From assembly GCF_009939295.1 (NCBI RefSeq), contig NZ_WVIC01000016.1, forward strand, positions 1 through 64,000: DNA of 64,000 nucleotides. The letters are read 5' to 3'. This stretch comes from Petrachloros mirabilis ULC683. GTDB lineage: Bacteria; Cyanobacteriota; Cyanobacteriia; Thermosynechococcales; Thermosynechococcaceae. This document shows, piece after piece, positions 17,400 to 25,595 of the stretch. Positions within the stretch are counted from its first letter, which is position 1; every line of letters starts with the position of its first letter. A program made the position numbers and the translations under genes. The notes under the pieces are model-generated. The model did no database searches. It worked only from the letters and a program-made list of their open reading frames with translations, and was not told the origin of the DNA.

Positions 17400-18051
17400 G
17401 CTCAGCCAAGAAATCGGGACTCACGGATTTTGGTGCAGCCACCGGAAAGTCTAGGGCTGCTTCAGGGGGATAACGGAGAAATTTCGCCACATATTTCCCC
17501 AAAACGTCGGTTTCGATATTGACTAATGTGTGGGGTTGGAGGTAGCGCAAATTGGTCATTGAAAAGCTATGGGGAATCACAGCAACCTGAAACCAATTGC
17601 CCTGGAGGTTGCAATCGGCGATGGTGAGGCTGACACCATTGACGGCAATACTGCCCTTCGGAATCACGTAAGCGGCAATGGCATCCGGAACGGTAAAACT
17701 CAGCAGCCAGGATGTTTCGGTTGCACTCAGAGATTCCGTTTCGCCTACCCCATCAATATGACCTGTCACAAAGTGTCCCCCCAGGCGATCGCCTACTCGC
17801 AGAGCCAGCTCCAAGTTGACCGGATGTTGAGTATTCAGCTTGTGCGCTAGGGTAGTTCTTGCCAAAGTCTCTGGGGATGTGGTTGCCAAAAAGCCTTGGG
17901 GCAGACATTCCGCCACAGTCAGGCAGACCCCATCTACAGCCACGCTATCGCCGAGAGCTAAGGTGGCTGTCAATTCCGGGCAGTGGACTTCCACTTGAGA
18001 AGCCCCTGCAGGGTGTAAGGTGCCAATTGACTGAGTGAGGCCAGTAAACAC
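17386..18051 (-). CDS. ribE: Riboflavin synthase alpha subunit
   Basis: 221 residues with the characteristic tandem duplication of lumazine-binding domains: MFTGLTQSIGTL with LGDSVAVDGVCLTV in the first half and FVTGHIDGVGE with KGSIAVNGVSLTIADC in the second. It dismutates two 6,7-dimethyl-8-ribityllumazine molecules to riboflavin. The 3' end overlaps the ATL gene. No FMN riboswitch was recognised in the 280 bp upstream. Confidence 0.96.
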   Translation of the reverse strand: MFTGLTQSIGTLHPAGASQVEVHCPELTATLALGDSVAVDGVCLTVAECLPQGFLATTSPETLARTTLAHKLNTQHPVNLELALRVGDRLGGHFVTGHIDGVGETESLSATETSWLLSFTVPDAIAAYVIPKGSIAVNGVSLTIADCNLQGNWFQVAVIPHSFSMTNLRYLQPHTLVNIETDVLGKYVAKFLRYPPEAALDFPVAAPKSVSPDFLAEHGYV

Positions 18052-18328
18052 AATCTAAGGACTTTAACGTTTTGTATGGATTGCCAAACGTTTGCGCAGA
18101 TCGATACGATCAAGGTAATGCGTCAAACTAATGGCTGAGCCAAAATTAAGTGGTACCCCCTTTCTCCTATGCAAATGTCTCCTATGCAAAGACTAAGGGA
18201 TGTCTTATGTTTGATCGCTCAGGGTCATTATAAGAATAAAGTACAGGGGGCAGATCACGCTTCTGCAAGGCTCTTCTCATCTCCTGACTTAGCTTTCGAT
18301 GTGCCACACCGTCCTTGAGGCTTGTCTC

Positions 18329-18835
18329 ATGATTGAAATGAATGTCGCTGGTATCGCCCTTGATGCGGCAACCCGCATTCCCATTGTGTTGCTCAAAGAT
18401 GGGACGGAGCGGCGAGCGTTGCCGATTTGGATTGGTCAGAATGAGGCGCGAGCGATTCTCAGCGTTTTAGAAAATCAAAAAACGCCGCGCCCGATGACCC
18501 ATGATTTGATGGTCAATTTGCTGAGTGAATTTGAGGTGGTGCTCAAACGCGTGGTCATCCATGCCCTGCAAGACAGCACTTTTTATGCCATCTTGACGGT
18601 GCAGCAGGGTGAGGTCACAAAGCAAGTTGATGCTCGTCCCAGTGATGCTATTGCTTTGGCTTTACGGACAAATGCTCCCATTTGGGTGATGGAGGAGGTG
18701 GTGGCGGATGCCTCGATTCCAGTTGATCCCGATATAGATGAGGCGGAGCGAGAGGCATTTCGAGAGTTTTTAGCAAATATTAATCCCGAGGATTTCAGCC
18801 AAAGTCGCGGGGACGGTGAGCCCTCCGCTAGTTAG
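18329..18835 (+). CDS. Bifunctional nuclease family protein (DUF151)
   Basis: 168 residues from the ATG at 18329, where MIEMNVAGIALDAATRIPIV begins the conserved domain. Family signatures are IVLLKDGTERRALPIWIGQNEA, RPMTHDLMVNLL, and RPSDAIALALRTNAPIWV. Plant and bacterial DUF151 members have DNase/RNase activity, but the cyanobacterial function is uncharacterised. The C-terminus is acidic. The aldo/keto reductase gene starts 2 bp after the stop. Confidence 0.9.
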   Translation: MIEMNVAGIALDAATRIPIVLLKDGTERRALPIWIGQNEARAILSVLENQKTPRPMTHDLMVNLLSEFEVVLKRVVIHALQDSTFYAILTVQQGEVTKQVDARPSDAIALALRTNAPIWVMEEVVADASIPVDPDIDEAEREAFREFLANINPEDFSQSRGDGEPSAS

Positions 18836-18837
18836 CT

Positions 18838-19974
18838 ATGCAGTATCGACGCTTTGGTCAGACTGGATTAAGCCTATCTGTGTTCTCTTTGGGGACGATG
18901 CGCTATTTGGCCGATCCTGAGATGGCTTACAACACTCTGGTTCGGGCTGTGGAGCTGGGTGTTAACCATCTAGAAACTGCCCAGGGATATGGAAACAGCG
19001 AGATCTACTTGGGGCAGGCACTCCAGCGAGGACTGCCCCGATCCCGAGAGCAACTTGTGGTGGCGACAAAGATTGCTCCCCAGCCGGATGCCCAGTCGAT
19101 GCAGGCAGCGATTCAACGGTCTCTAGAGCGCTTAGGGGTGTCTTATATCGATTGTTTGGGGATTCATGGCCTCAATACTTGGGAGCATTTGCAATGGATC
19201 ACGGATCCTCAGGGATGTATGGTGGCGGTTAGGGCTGCGATCGCAGCCCAACAAGTGCGCCATGTAGGGTTTTCCACCCATGGTTCTCTGGAGTTGATTC
19301 TGGCAGCCATCCAAACCCATTTCTTTGAGTTTGTGAATCTGCACTACACCCTCCTATTCCAGCACAATGCTCCAGCCGTCGCCCTGGCCGCCACAAAGGA
19401 CATGGGCGTGTTTATTATTTCCCCAGCCGATAAAGGGGGAAACTTGTATACACCGCCCCCCACCCTGGCCAAGCTATGTGCGCCCCTCGACCCGCTGCAT
19501 CTCAACGCTCGATTTTTACTGAGTCAACCTTCGATCACCACCCTCAGCGTCGGCCCCGCCTGTCCTGAGGAACTAGACTGGCCCCTGGCAGTAGCCGATC
19601 AAACCGAACCCCTGACCCAGAACGAGCAAGTAATCCTAGAGCGGCTTGCCCAGCATCAAGTCCAAGCCCTCGGCTCAGACCTCTGCGAGCAGTGCTATCA
19701 GTGCCTCCCCTGTCCTGAAGACATCCACATTCCCGAGGTGCTGCGATTGCGGAACTTAGCTGTGGCCTACGGCATGACCGAATTTGGCCGCTATCGCTAT
19801 CGCATGTTTGAAAATGCTGGCCACTGGTTTCCCGGGCGCAAAGGCAACCATTGCACTGACTGTGGCGATTGCCTGCCCAAATGTCCAGTCTCACTGCCTA
19901 TTCCAGATCTTCTGCGCGATAGCCATGAGCGGTTTCAGGGTGCCCCCCGCCCTCGCCTGTGGGAATCAATTTAG
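18838..19974 (+). CDS. Aldo/keto reductase with C-terminal Fe-S cluster motifs
   Basis: 378 residues. The AKR barrel begins MQYRRFGQTGLSLSVFSLGT, with LETAQGYGNSE carrying the catalytic Asp/Tyr-equivalent region and GFSTHGS further on. The C-terminal 100 residues contain two cysteine clusters: CEQCYQCLPC near residue 282 and CTDCGDCLPKC near residue 341, the latter a classic 4Fe-4S motif. This ferredoxin-tailed subfamily is common in cyanobacteria, but its substrate is unknown. Translation is probably coupled to the DUF151 gene (2-bp gap). Confidence 0.9.
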   Translation: MQYRRFGQTGLSLSVFSLGTMRYLADPEMAYNTLVRAVELGVNHLETAQGYGNSEIYLGQALQRGLPRSREQLVVATKIAPQPDAQSMQAAIQRSLERLGVSYIDCLGIHGLNTWEHLQWITDPQGCMVAVRAAIAAQQVRHVGFSTHGSLELILAAIQTHFFEFVNLHYTLLFQHNAPAVALAATKDMGVFIISPADKGGNLYTPPPTLAKLCAPLDPLHLNARFLLSQPSITTLSVGPACPEELDWPLAVADQTEPLTQNEQVILERLAQHQVQALGSDLCEQCYQCLPCPEDIHIPEVLRLRNLAVAYGMTEFGRYRYRMFENAGHWFPGRKGNHCTDCGDCLPKCPVSLPIPDLLRDSHERFQGAPRPRLWESI

Positions 19975-20086
19975 CTCTGATGACATTCTTATGAGACTTT
20001 ATAGATGCGGAAACGACAATCTTCGGCTTTCGGAAAGCAACTGAACTTGAATTCAATGTTCTGTCAAAGCTAGATCGGCAAATATT

Positions 20087-20278
20087 ATGCGTTACCACAT
20101 CATGCTGCAATTGGTTGTACTCATCACCATTGTTCTGGCTTTCACCGCTGCCCTATTTGCTTGGCTACAAGAGCGCGACCCTACCCAGACTGAGGTTGAG
20201 TTACCCCAGCCTGGCTTAGAGGCTGTCTTTAATCTACATTCGCCCCCGAACCCTCCGGGGGGCTTTAATCCCTCTTAA
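20087..20278 (+). CDS. Small single-pass membrane protein with repeat-derived tail
   Basis: 63 residues. Residues 5-26 (IMLQLVVLITIVLAFTAAL) form one transmembrane helix, followed by the charged WLQERDPTQTEVELP. Residues 44-63 are encoded by the inserted family B repeat, so the original C-terminus was replaced or extended. The size and topology suit an accessory subunit of a thylakoid complex, but I cannot assign one. Confidence 0.55.
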   Translation: MRYHIMLQLVVLITIVLAFTAALFAWLQERDPTQTEVELPQPGLEAVFNLHSPPNPPGGFNPS

Positions 20279-20344
20279 GTCCCCCAGAATGGGGGATTTA
20301 GGGGGCTAGTGCAAGGCGTTAGAAACTTTCCAAACCGCCTCTAA
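20216..20344. repeat. Family B repeat, subtype II
   Basis: It begins TTAGAGGCTGTCTTTAA and ends AAACCGCCTCTAA, with an internal hairpin CCCCCAGAATGGGGG. It overlaps the 3' end of the small membrane protein gene. Related copies are at 54264-54398 and 56072-56214. Confidence 0.85.
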
Positions 20345-20440
20345 CGCAAGAGCATAAGCTGCCTAAAACTGCGTTGGCGCGAACGAAGCAGAGTTTGTCG
20401 GTGGGCACTCAAGGTTATCTGCCGCCGCCCGACTTCTTTA

Positions 20441-20548
20441 TATAGCGGTTCTCACCTGAGTGAGATACGGGGTGTGGGGGTGGAACCCCCACGCAGGGGG
20501 CACTGCCCCCTGCACCCCACGTACTCCATTGATCTGTAAACCGCTATA
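20441..20548. repeat. Family A dispersed repeat, copy A2
   Basis: A 108-bp element with perfect 10-bp inverted ends, TATAGCGGTT and AACCGCTATA. Its interior pairs GTGGGGGTGGAACCCCCAC and GCAGGGGGCACTGCCCCCTGC as two hairpins. It provides the TAG stop codon of the convergent 126-residue gene. Confidence 0.85.
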
Positions 20549-20924
20549 AAGGCTTTACTTGATGTTCAAACCAGGCCACGATTTGGGGCAAGGTTAGCTC
20601 TTCAATTTCGGTAACTTCGTGTTGGGCAATGGTTTGGAGCGGCACCAGGGAGGCGGTGAGCAGATGGGTAAACCAGTCCACAAAGGAGGCATCCAGATTG
20701 GCCTGGGTCTGCATCTGGGGCTCTTGCTGTACCCAGGTTTTAATTTGCTCAGAGGTGAGGTCTGCGATCGCCATCCCCAACCCAGCCCCAATCTGCTTCA
20801 AGTAGCGCAAACTGTAAACCGTAATCCGCATCGAGAAGCGATCGCGCGTAGGCAAGAGGGTCTGGTCAATCATCGCGCATTCTTCCGGGGTCAGCAAGGC
20901 TTCCAGCGACTCGGATACATTCAT
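20544..20924 (-). CDS. Conserved hypothetical protein downstream of sufR
   Basis: 126 residues, helical and soluble, with no cysteines suited to Fe-S binding apart from a single Cys near residue 16 (TPEECAMID). It starts 20 bp after the sufR stop on the same strand, so it is probably co-transcribed with the regulator. Distinctive patches are LLPTRDRFSMRITVYSLRYL and QIVAWFEHQVKPL. Its stop codon lies in the family A repeat end, so the native C-terminus may have been trimmed. I do not recognise a characterised family. Confidence 0.7.
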   Translation of the reverse strand: MNVSESLEALLTPEECAMIDQTLLPTRDRFSMRITVYSLRYLKQIGAGLGMAIADLTSEQIKTWVQQEPQMQTQANLDASFVDWFTHLLTASLVPLQTIAQHEVTEIEELTLPQIVAWFEHQVKPL

Positions 20925-20944
20925 AAAAGATCACATCAACTCGG

Positions 20945-21598
20945 TTAATTCTTCTGGGGTTGGATCAAATAGCCACAGCGATGTTCGCCATTGACCAGCC
21001 AGTGGGTGCGCTCCACCTGACAGTCGGGGAGTGCGATCGCAAACATCTCTAGCTCATGGTCACACACACTCGGGAACGACTCCGCCACATGGGAAATAGC
21101 ACAGTTATACTCCGTCAAAATAAACCCGGTCGCCTCTGAAGAATTCACTCCCTCCGGCAATGGGTAAGACTCGGCCATATAGCCCTCTGCCCGTCGCAGC
21201 GCCACCAGCCGCGTCACCCGCTCTGCTAGGGAACCCTGCCCCAATTGGGCTTGATATTCCAGAGCCTTGCGCTCCCACTGCTTGCGTAGGATCGAGCGCA
21301 TCTGCTCTGGGCCAACGGTTTCGGCCAGAGTGTCTAATAGATCCAAGGCAAACTCATCATGACGATTGGGGAAGCGATCGCGCCCCTCCTTACTGAGCTG
21401 ATACAGATGCTGGGGACGCCCCATGCCCGCCTGTACCGTCTCAAACTCAATCAGACCCTCTGCCTCCAAATCTTTGAGGTGGCGACGAATCGCCTGGGAG
21501 CTGACCGCCAACGACTCTGCCAACGCCTGCGCTGAAGCCTGCCCCCGCTTGAGCAACTGATTCAGAATATCTTGCTTGGTAGACGTTCCAACTGTCAC
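20945..21598 (-). CDS. sufR: Iron-sulfur cluster biogenesis repressor SufR
   Basis: 217 residues. An N-terminal winged helix-turn-helix (DILNQLLKRGQASAQALAES, then SSQAIRRHLKDLEAEGLIEF) precedes a C-terminal Fe-S sensor region with conserved cysteines in NCAISHVAESFPSVCDHE, PDCQVER and HRCGYLI. In cyanobacteria SufR is an Fe-S-bound repressor of the divergent sufBCDS operon and of itself. Two CAAC-N6-(G/A)TTG sites in the intergenic region support this assignment. Confidence 0.96.
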   Translation of the reverse strand: MTVGTSTKQDILNQLLKRGQASAQALAESLAVSSQAIRRHLKDLEAEGLIEFETVQAGMGRPQHLYQLSKEGRDRFPNRHDEFALDLLDTLAETVGPEQMRSILRKQWERKALEYQAQLGQGSLAERVTRLVALRRAEGYMAESYPLPEGVNSSEATGFILTEYNCAISHVAESFPSVCDHELEMFAIALPDCQVERTHWLVNGEHRCGYLIQPQKN

Positions 21599-21703
21599 AA
21601 CTTGGCTACCCCAACTGACCTGTATCCCATCTCAATGATTGTCTGGGCGGCAATCTTAGCCCGCCTGACCCCGGAAGCTTATCTGACGCTTTTCAGACTT
21701 TGA

Positions 21704-21717
21704 CAACCTTACTATTG
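21704..21717. promoter_or_regulatory. Secondary, imperfect SufR-type site
   Basis: CAAC-N6-ATTG, one base off the published cyanobacterial SufR motif CAAC-N6-GTTG. It lies nearer to sufR than the perfect site and could mediate autoregulation. Confidence 0.5.
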
Positions 21718-21743
21718 CTAAAGTAACCTAAGATGAAGTTAAA

Positions 21744-21757
21744 CAACAAAAAAGTTG
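21744..21757. promoter_or_regulatory. SufR operator
   Basis: CAACAAAAAAGTTG is a perfect CAAC-N6-GTTG inverted repeat, the motif known for SufR in Synechocystis. It lies between sufR and sufB, next to A/T-rich sequence (TTTAATTATAC) that could be the sufB -10 region. Confidence 0.85.
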
Positions 21758-21912
21758 CTTTAATTATACACAGGCCACTCCGGTCCGTAAGATTAAATCT
21801 GGCTCCATTCCCAGATGTGACAGAGACTCCAAACTGTATTCATCGGGAATGCCTCTAGCTGGCTCCAACCGCCGATTCATTCAGAGACCCCCGATTCAAG
21901 AGAACCGCTGCG

Positions 21913-23349
21913 ATGACTGCCTCCGTTCAAACACTGGTTAACCAACCTTATAAATACGGCTTTGTCACCACTATCGAGACTGAGACCATTCCCTCCGGCC
22001 TCAGTGAAGACGTCATTCGCCTGATCTCGGCCAAGAAAAACGAGCCCCAGTTCATGCTCGATTTTCGGCTCAAAGCCTATCGCCAGTGGCTAAAGATGAC
22101 CGAACCCACCTGGCCCCATGTCAGCTACCCCGCCATCGATTACCAGAACATCACCTACTACTCCGCTCCTAAAAAGCAGCAGAAAAAGCAAAGCCTAGAT
22201 GAAGTCGATCCGGCTCTCCTAGAGACCTTTGAAAAGCTAGGGATTCCCCTATCTGAGCAAAAGCGACTCAGCAACGTGGCCGTCGATGCCGTCTTTGACA
22301 GCGTTTCCGTGGCCACCACCTTCCGGGAGCAATTGGCCCAAGAAGGGGTGATTTTCTGCTCCATCTCCGAAGCCGTTCATGAGTATCCCGAACTGGTCGA
22401 GAAATACCTGGGTAGCGTGGTTCCCGTCAACGATAACTTTTACGCCACCCTCAACGCCGCCGTGTTTAGCGATGGCTCTTTTGTGTACATCCCCAAAGGC
22501 ACCCGCTGCCCCATGGAGCTGTCCACCTACTTTCGCATCAACACCGAAGGTGCGGGGCAGTTTGAGCGTACCCTGATCATCGCCGAAGAGGGCAGTCATG
22601 TCAGCTACTTAGAAGGCTGCACCGCTCCCATGTTTGACACCAACCAGCTCCACGCCGCCGTGGTGGAACTGGTGGCGTTGGACGATGCCGAAATCAAATA
22701 CTCCACCGTCCAGAACTGGTTTGCAGGCGACGAAAACGGCAAAGGGGGCATCTACAACTTCGTCACCAAGCGGGGTCTGTGCGCCGGTAAAAACGCCAAG
22801 ATTTCCTGGACTCAGGTGGAAACCGGCTCCGCGATCACCTGGAAATACCCCAGTTGTGTTCTGGTGGGCGACAACTCCGTGGGCGAGTTTTACTCCGTGG
22901 CCCTGACCAACAACTGCCAACAGGCCGACACCGGCACCAAAATGATCCATGTGGGCAAAAACACCCGCAGCACCATTATTTCCAAGGGTATCTCCGCCGG
23001 GCGCTCCCAAAATAGCTATCGGGGGCTGGTGAAAATGGGGCCAAAAGCCAAAGGCGCTCGCAACTACTCCCAGTGTGACTCCATGCTGATTGGCAGCGAT
23101 GCCGAGGCCAACACCTTCCCCTATATCCAGGTGCAGAACCCCACCGCCCGGGTTGAACATGAAGCTTCGACCTCCAAGATTGGCGAAGACCAGTTGTTCT
23201 ACTTCACCCAACGGGGGATCTCCATGGAGGATGCCATTTCCATGATGATTAGCGGCTTTTGTAAAGACGTATTTAATCAACTGCCCATGGAATTTGCCGC
23301 CGAAGCCGATAAGCTCTTGAGCTTGAAGCTTGAAGGCAGCGTCGGCTAA
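21913..23349 (+). CDS. sufB: Fe-S cluster assembly scaffold subunit SufB
   Basis: 478 residues, full family length. A core component of the SufBC2D scaffold on which Fe-S clusters form. Conserved blocks are [71 protein letters not shown] and the C-terminal [19 protein letters not shown]. It heads the suf operon under SufR control, but sufC does not follow directly: two nuclease-like genes and a sufC relic intervene. Confidence 0.97.
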   Translation: MTASVQTLVNQPYKYGFVTTIETETIPSGLSEDVIRLISAKKNEPQFMLDFRLKAYRQWLKMTEPTWPHVSYPAIDYQNITYYSAPKKQQKKQSLDEVDPALLETFEKLGIPLSEQKRLSNVAVDAVFDSVSVATTFREQLAQEGVIFCSISEAVHEYPELVEKYLGSVVPVNDNFYATLNAAVFSDGSFVYIPKGTRCPMELSTYFRINTEGAGQFERTLIIAEEGSHVSYLEGCTAPMFDTNQLHAAVVELVALDDAEIKYSTVQNWFAGDENGKGGIYNFVTKRGLCAGKNAKISWTQVETGSAITWKYPSCVLVGDNSVGEFYSVALTNNCQQADTGTKMIHVGKNTRSTIISKGISAGRSQNSYRGLVKMGPKAKGARNYSQCDSMLIGSDAEANTFPYIQVQNPTARVEHEASTSKIGEDQLFYFTQRGISMEDAISMMISGFCKDVFNQLPMEFAAEADKLLSLKLEGSVG

Positions 23350-23366
23350 ACCCGGAGGACTTGATC

Positions 23367-23987
23367 ATGGTGCAAACCCTACCAGCCCGCGACGTTGATC
23401 TTGGATACCTTGTTCATCGGTTTGGACTGCAACGGATTCGAGAACCCAGGTTTTTCTCTGAATGGCAGGAAGGCTTACCCGAGCTGATTGAGGCCGAGCA
23501 ACACTTTCTGGGGCACATTCAGGAAGGCTACATTAACCTGGTAGAATACCCACCCGTTCTGGAAAGGGCGGTTCAACTGTCTATTTTGAGTCCTCTTTTA
23601 TTTCTGGCTGGATTTTTCCTGCCCCCCTTTCATATTCAGGTTGAGAAATCCATTGAAGTTTCAGACCAGAACGAAGAGGTCACTATCCGAGGGCAAATCG
23701 ATATTCTCTTGATCAAAGATCAGTTTTGGGTGATGGTGATTGAATCTAAGAAAGCTTCATTTTCGACTGAAGTGGGGCTGGCACAGCTTCTTGCGTATAT
23801 GTTGGCCAATCCGCATCCCCATCGGCCAGGATTTGGCATGGTGACGACAGGTAGTGCCTTTCTATTTGTCAAATTGGTGCAAGGTGATACCCCCCAATTT
23901 GCAACCTCCGATCAGTTTGGCATTCTGAATACCACTCAGGGTATCCATGAAGCATTCAGGGTTCTCAAGCGCTTAGGCCAACTTTAA
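23367..23987 (+). CDS. Restriction-endonuclease-like protein (PD-(D/E)XK type)
   Basis: 206 residues from the ATG at 23367 behind CGGAGG. A PD-(D/E)XK-like core is visible: GQIDILLI with Asp112 and VMVIESKKA with Glu126-x-Lys128. LAQLLAYMLANPHP then gives the conserved Gln-containing helix, and GMVTTGSAFLFVKL the closing strands. Similar proteins are commonly labelled restriction endonuclease subunit R in cyanobacteria and exist as many solitary copies; no methyltransferase or specificity gene is nearby. It is inserted between sufB and sufC, 17 bp after the sufB stop. Confidence 0.75.
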   Translation: MVQTLPARDVDLGYLVHRFGLQRIREPRFFSEWQEGLPELIEAEQHFLGHIQEGYINLVEYPPVLERAVQLSILSPLLFLAGFFLPPFHIQVEKSIEVSDQNEEVTIRGQIDILLIKDQFWVMVIESKKASFSTEVGLAQLLAYMLANPHPHRPGFGMVTTGSAFLFVKLVQGDTPQFATSDQFGILNTTQGIHEAFRVLKRLGQL

Positions 23988-24021
23988 AATACTACAAATA
24001 CAGTCTTAGAGAGGGTGATCT

Positions 24022-24093
24022 GTGATCCGCGAACAGAGTGAAACAATTTTATCCGTCAAAAACCTGACGGCGGAAGTCGAAGGAACTCTATGA
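24022..24093 (+). pseudogene. Relic of the 5' end of sufC
   Basis: From a GTG with a GAGAGGG upstream, 22 codons align with the intact sufC start: both encode ILSV(K/Q)NLTA(E/A)VEG at the same spacing, and about 14 of the first 22 residues match. The frame then reaches a TGA that overlaps the ATG of the Uma2 gene (ATGA at 24090-24093). This looks like a vestige of an earlier sufC start left behind when the operon was rearranged. Confidence 0.75.
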
Positions 24094-24746
24094 CGTATTT
24101 GCCATTCTCAAAGGGATTGGCCAGCAATCGGTTCAGTGGAGGAACAAGAACTGTGACTCAGGCAACCTCAACCCTGCAACAGACCCGTCAGCCCAGCCTC
24201 ATCGAAGGCATCTCCTGGGAGACCTTTGAGGCCATTGAAGCAGCCTTTGCATCGGTGGCGGGGATTCGCTTGGCCTATCTGGATGGGGTAATAGAGCTGA
24301 TGCCCATTAGTGATGACCACGAAGAGTTGAAGTCAACCCTGGGTCGCTTATTAGAAGTCTATATGCGCGCGATGGGCATTCGCTACTATGTCCGGGGTGG
24401 TCCCTCTCTCGGCAGCAAAGGGGATGCGGCTCGGCGACAGCCGGATGAGTCTTACAACATTGGCACGAAAAAGGATCGGGCTGATATTGCCATTGAGGTT
24501 GTCCTCACCAGTGGCGGAATTGATAAGCTGGCCTGTTACCAACGCTTTGGCATCCCTGAAGTGTGGTTCTGGCAGGAGGGGAGCTTGAGACTTTATGGCC
24601 TTCGCGAGGGAGCCTATCAGCAGGTTTTTGTCAGTCAGTTTTTGCCGGACTTAGATCTAGCAGAGCTGGTGGCTGCGGCCAATCTGCCCGATCAGTATGA
24701 TGCCGTAACTGCTTACATGGAGCGGGATCACCAGTCGCCGCGCTGA
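24090..24746 (+). CDS. Uma2 family endonuclease (DUF820)
   Basis: Up to 218 residues from the ATG at 24090; a later in-frame GTG near 24153 is possible because the first 20 residues are unremarkable. Uma2 signatures are LAYLDGVIELMPISDDHE, RADIAIEVVLTSGG with the acidic active-site region, and RFGIPEVWFWQ. These PD-(D/E)XK-fold proteins are extremely abundant in cyanobacteria and poorly understood. It interrupts the suf operon. A relic of the same subfamily lies after murG at 61.9 kb. Confidence 0.85.
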   Translation: MTYLPFSKGLASNRFSGGTRTVTQATSTLQQTRQPSLIEGISWETFEAIEAAFASVAGIRLAYLDGVIELMPISDDHEELKSTLGRLLEVYMRAMGIRYYVRGGPSLGSKGDAARRQPDESYNIGTKKDRADIAIEVVLTSGGIDKLACYQRFGIPEVWFWQEGSLRLYGLREGAYQQVFVSQFLPDLDLAELVAAANLPDQYDAVTAYMERDHQSPR

Positions 24747-24806
24747 GGACAGCGGGGGAAGCCCCCTGCCATAGATGACGTTTTTTCTCTAAAGTTCACA
24801 TCTGCA

Positions 24807-25595
24807 ATGATTATCGAAAATAGTCCGGTTATCTTATCTGTCCAGAACCTGACGGCGGCAGTCGAAGGGATTGAAATTATCAAAGGCTTGAGCCTAGAGA
24901 TTAAGGCTGGCGAAATCCATGCCATTATGGGACCCAATGGTTCGGGCAAGAGTACTTTTTCTAAGGTGCTGGCGGGGCATCCCGACTATACGGTGACGGG
25001 GGGCAAAGTCCTCTACCAGGGCAAGAATCTTTTAGAGCTAGAGCCGGAAGAGCGGGCGCGGGAAGGGGTGTTCTTAGCCTTCCAGTACCCGCTGGAAATC
25101 CCGGGGGTCTCTAATCTCGACTTTTTGCGGGTGGCCTACAATGCCAAGCGTAAGCACCAGGAACTCGAAGAAGTGGATATTTTTGACTTCGATGACTTGG
25201 TGCATGAGCGCCTGGAAGTCGTGAAAATGGATCCGGCCTTTTTGGAGCGCAGCGTCAATGAAGGATTTTCAGGGGGCGAGAAAAAGCGTAATGAAATCCT
25301 GCAAATGGCGCTCTTGGAACCCACCCTGGCCATTCTGGATGAAACCGATTCTGGGTTGGATATTGACGCCCTCAAGATTGTGGCCAATGGGGTGAATCAG
25401 TTGATGCGCCCAGACAATGCCACCCTGATGATTACCCACTATCAGCGTTTGCTGGACTATATTGTGCCGGACTTTATCCATGTGATGCAGGGCGGTCGGA
25501 TTCTGACCACGGGGGGCAAGGAACTGGCGCTAGAGCTGGAAGCCAAGGGCTATGATTGGCTCCAGGAAGGTGAACTGGCGGAGGTGACGGCATGA
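24807..25595 (+). CDS. sufC: Fe-S cluster assembly ATPase SufC
   Basis: 262 residues, complete. ABC ATPase of the SufBC2D complex: Walker [12 protein letters not shown] near residue 43, Q-loop [15 protein letters not shown], signature [12 protein letters not shown], Walker [15 protein letters not shown] and a His in MITHYQR. It overlaps sufD by 4 bp (ATGA), the usual coupling. Its own start has only a weak ribosome binding site, and its first 22 codons are echoed by the relic at 24022, so its initiation region may be recent. Confidence 0.97.
   Translation: MIIENSPVILSVQNLTAAVEGIEIIKGLSLEIKAGEIHAIMGPNGSGKSTFSKVLAGHPDYTVTGGKVLYQGKNLLELEPEERAREGVFLAFQYPLEIPGVSNLDFLRVAYNAKRKHQELEEVDIFDFDDLVHERLEVVKMDPAFLERSVNEGFSGGEKKRNEILQMALLEPTLAILDETDSGLDIDALKIVANGVNQLMRPDNATLMITHYQRLLDYIVPDFIHVMQGGRILTTGGKELALELEAKGYDWLQEGELAEVTA

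Noticed and set aside
18052-18328. FMN riboswitch upstream of ribE
   Set aside because: No conserved RFN-element blocks were seen in the 280-bp divergent region.
22609-23280. 223-codon antisense frame within sufB (and similar long antisense frames in sufB, ahcY and sufD/sufS)
   Set aside because: Glycine/histidine/valine-rich shadows produced by the G/C-biased third codon positions of the real genes.
24755-24772. Shared GGGGAAGCCCC(C)TGCC string with 30585-30600
   Set aside because: Only about 16 bp are alike and the sites lie in unrelated contexts; too short to call a repeat family.
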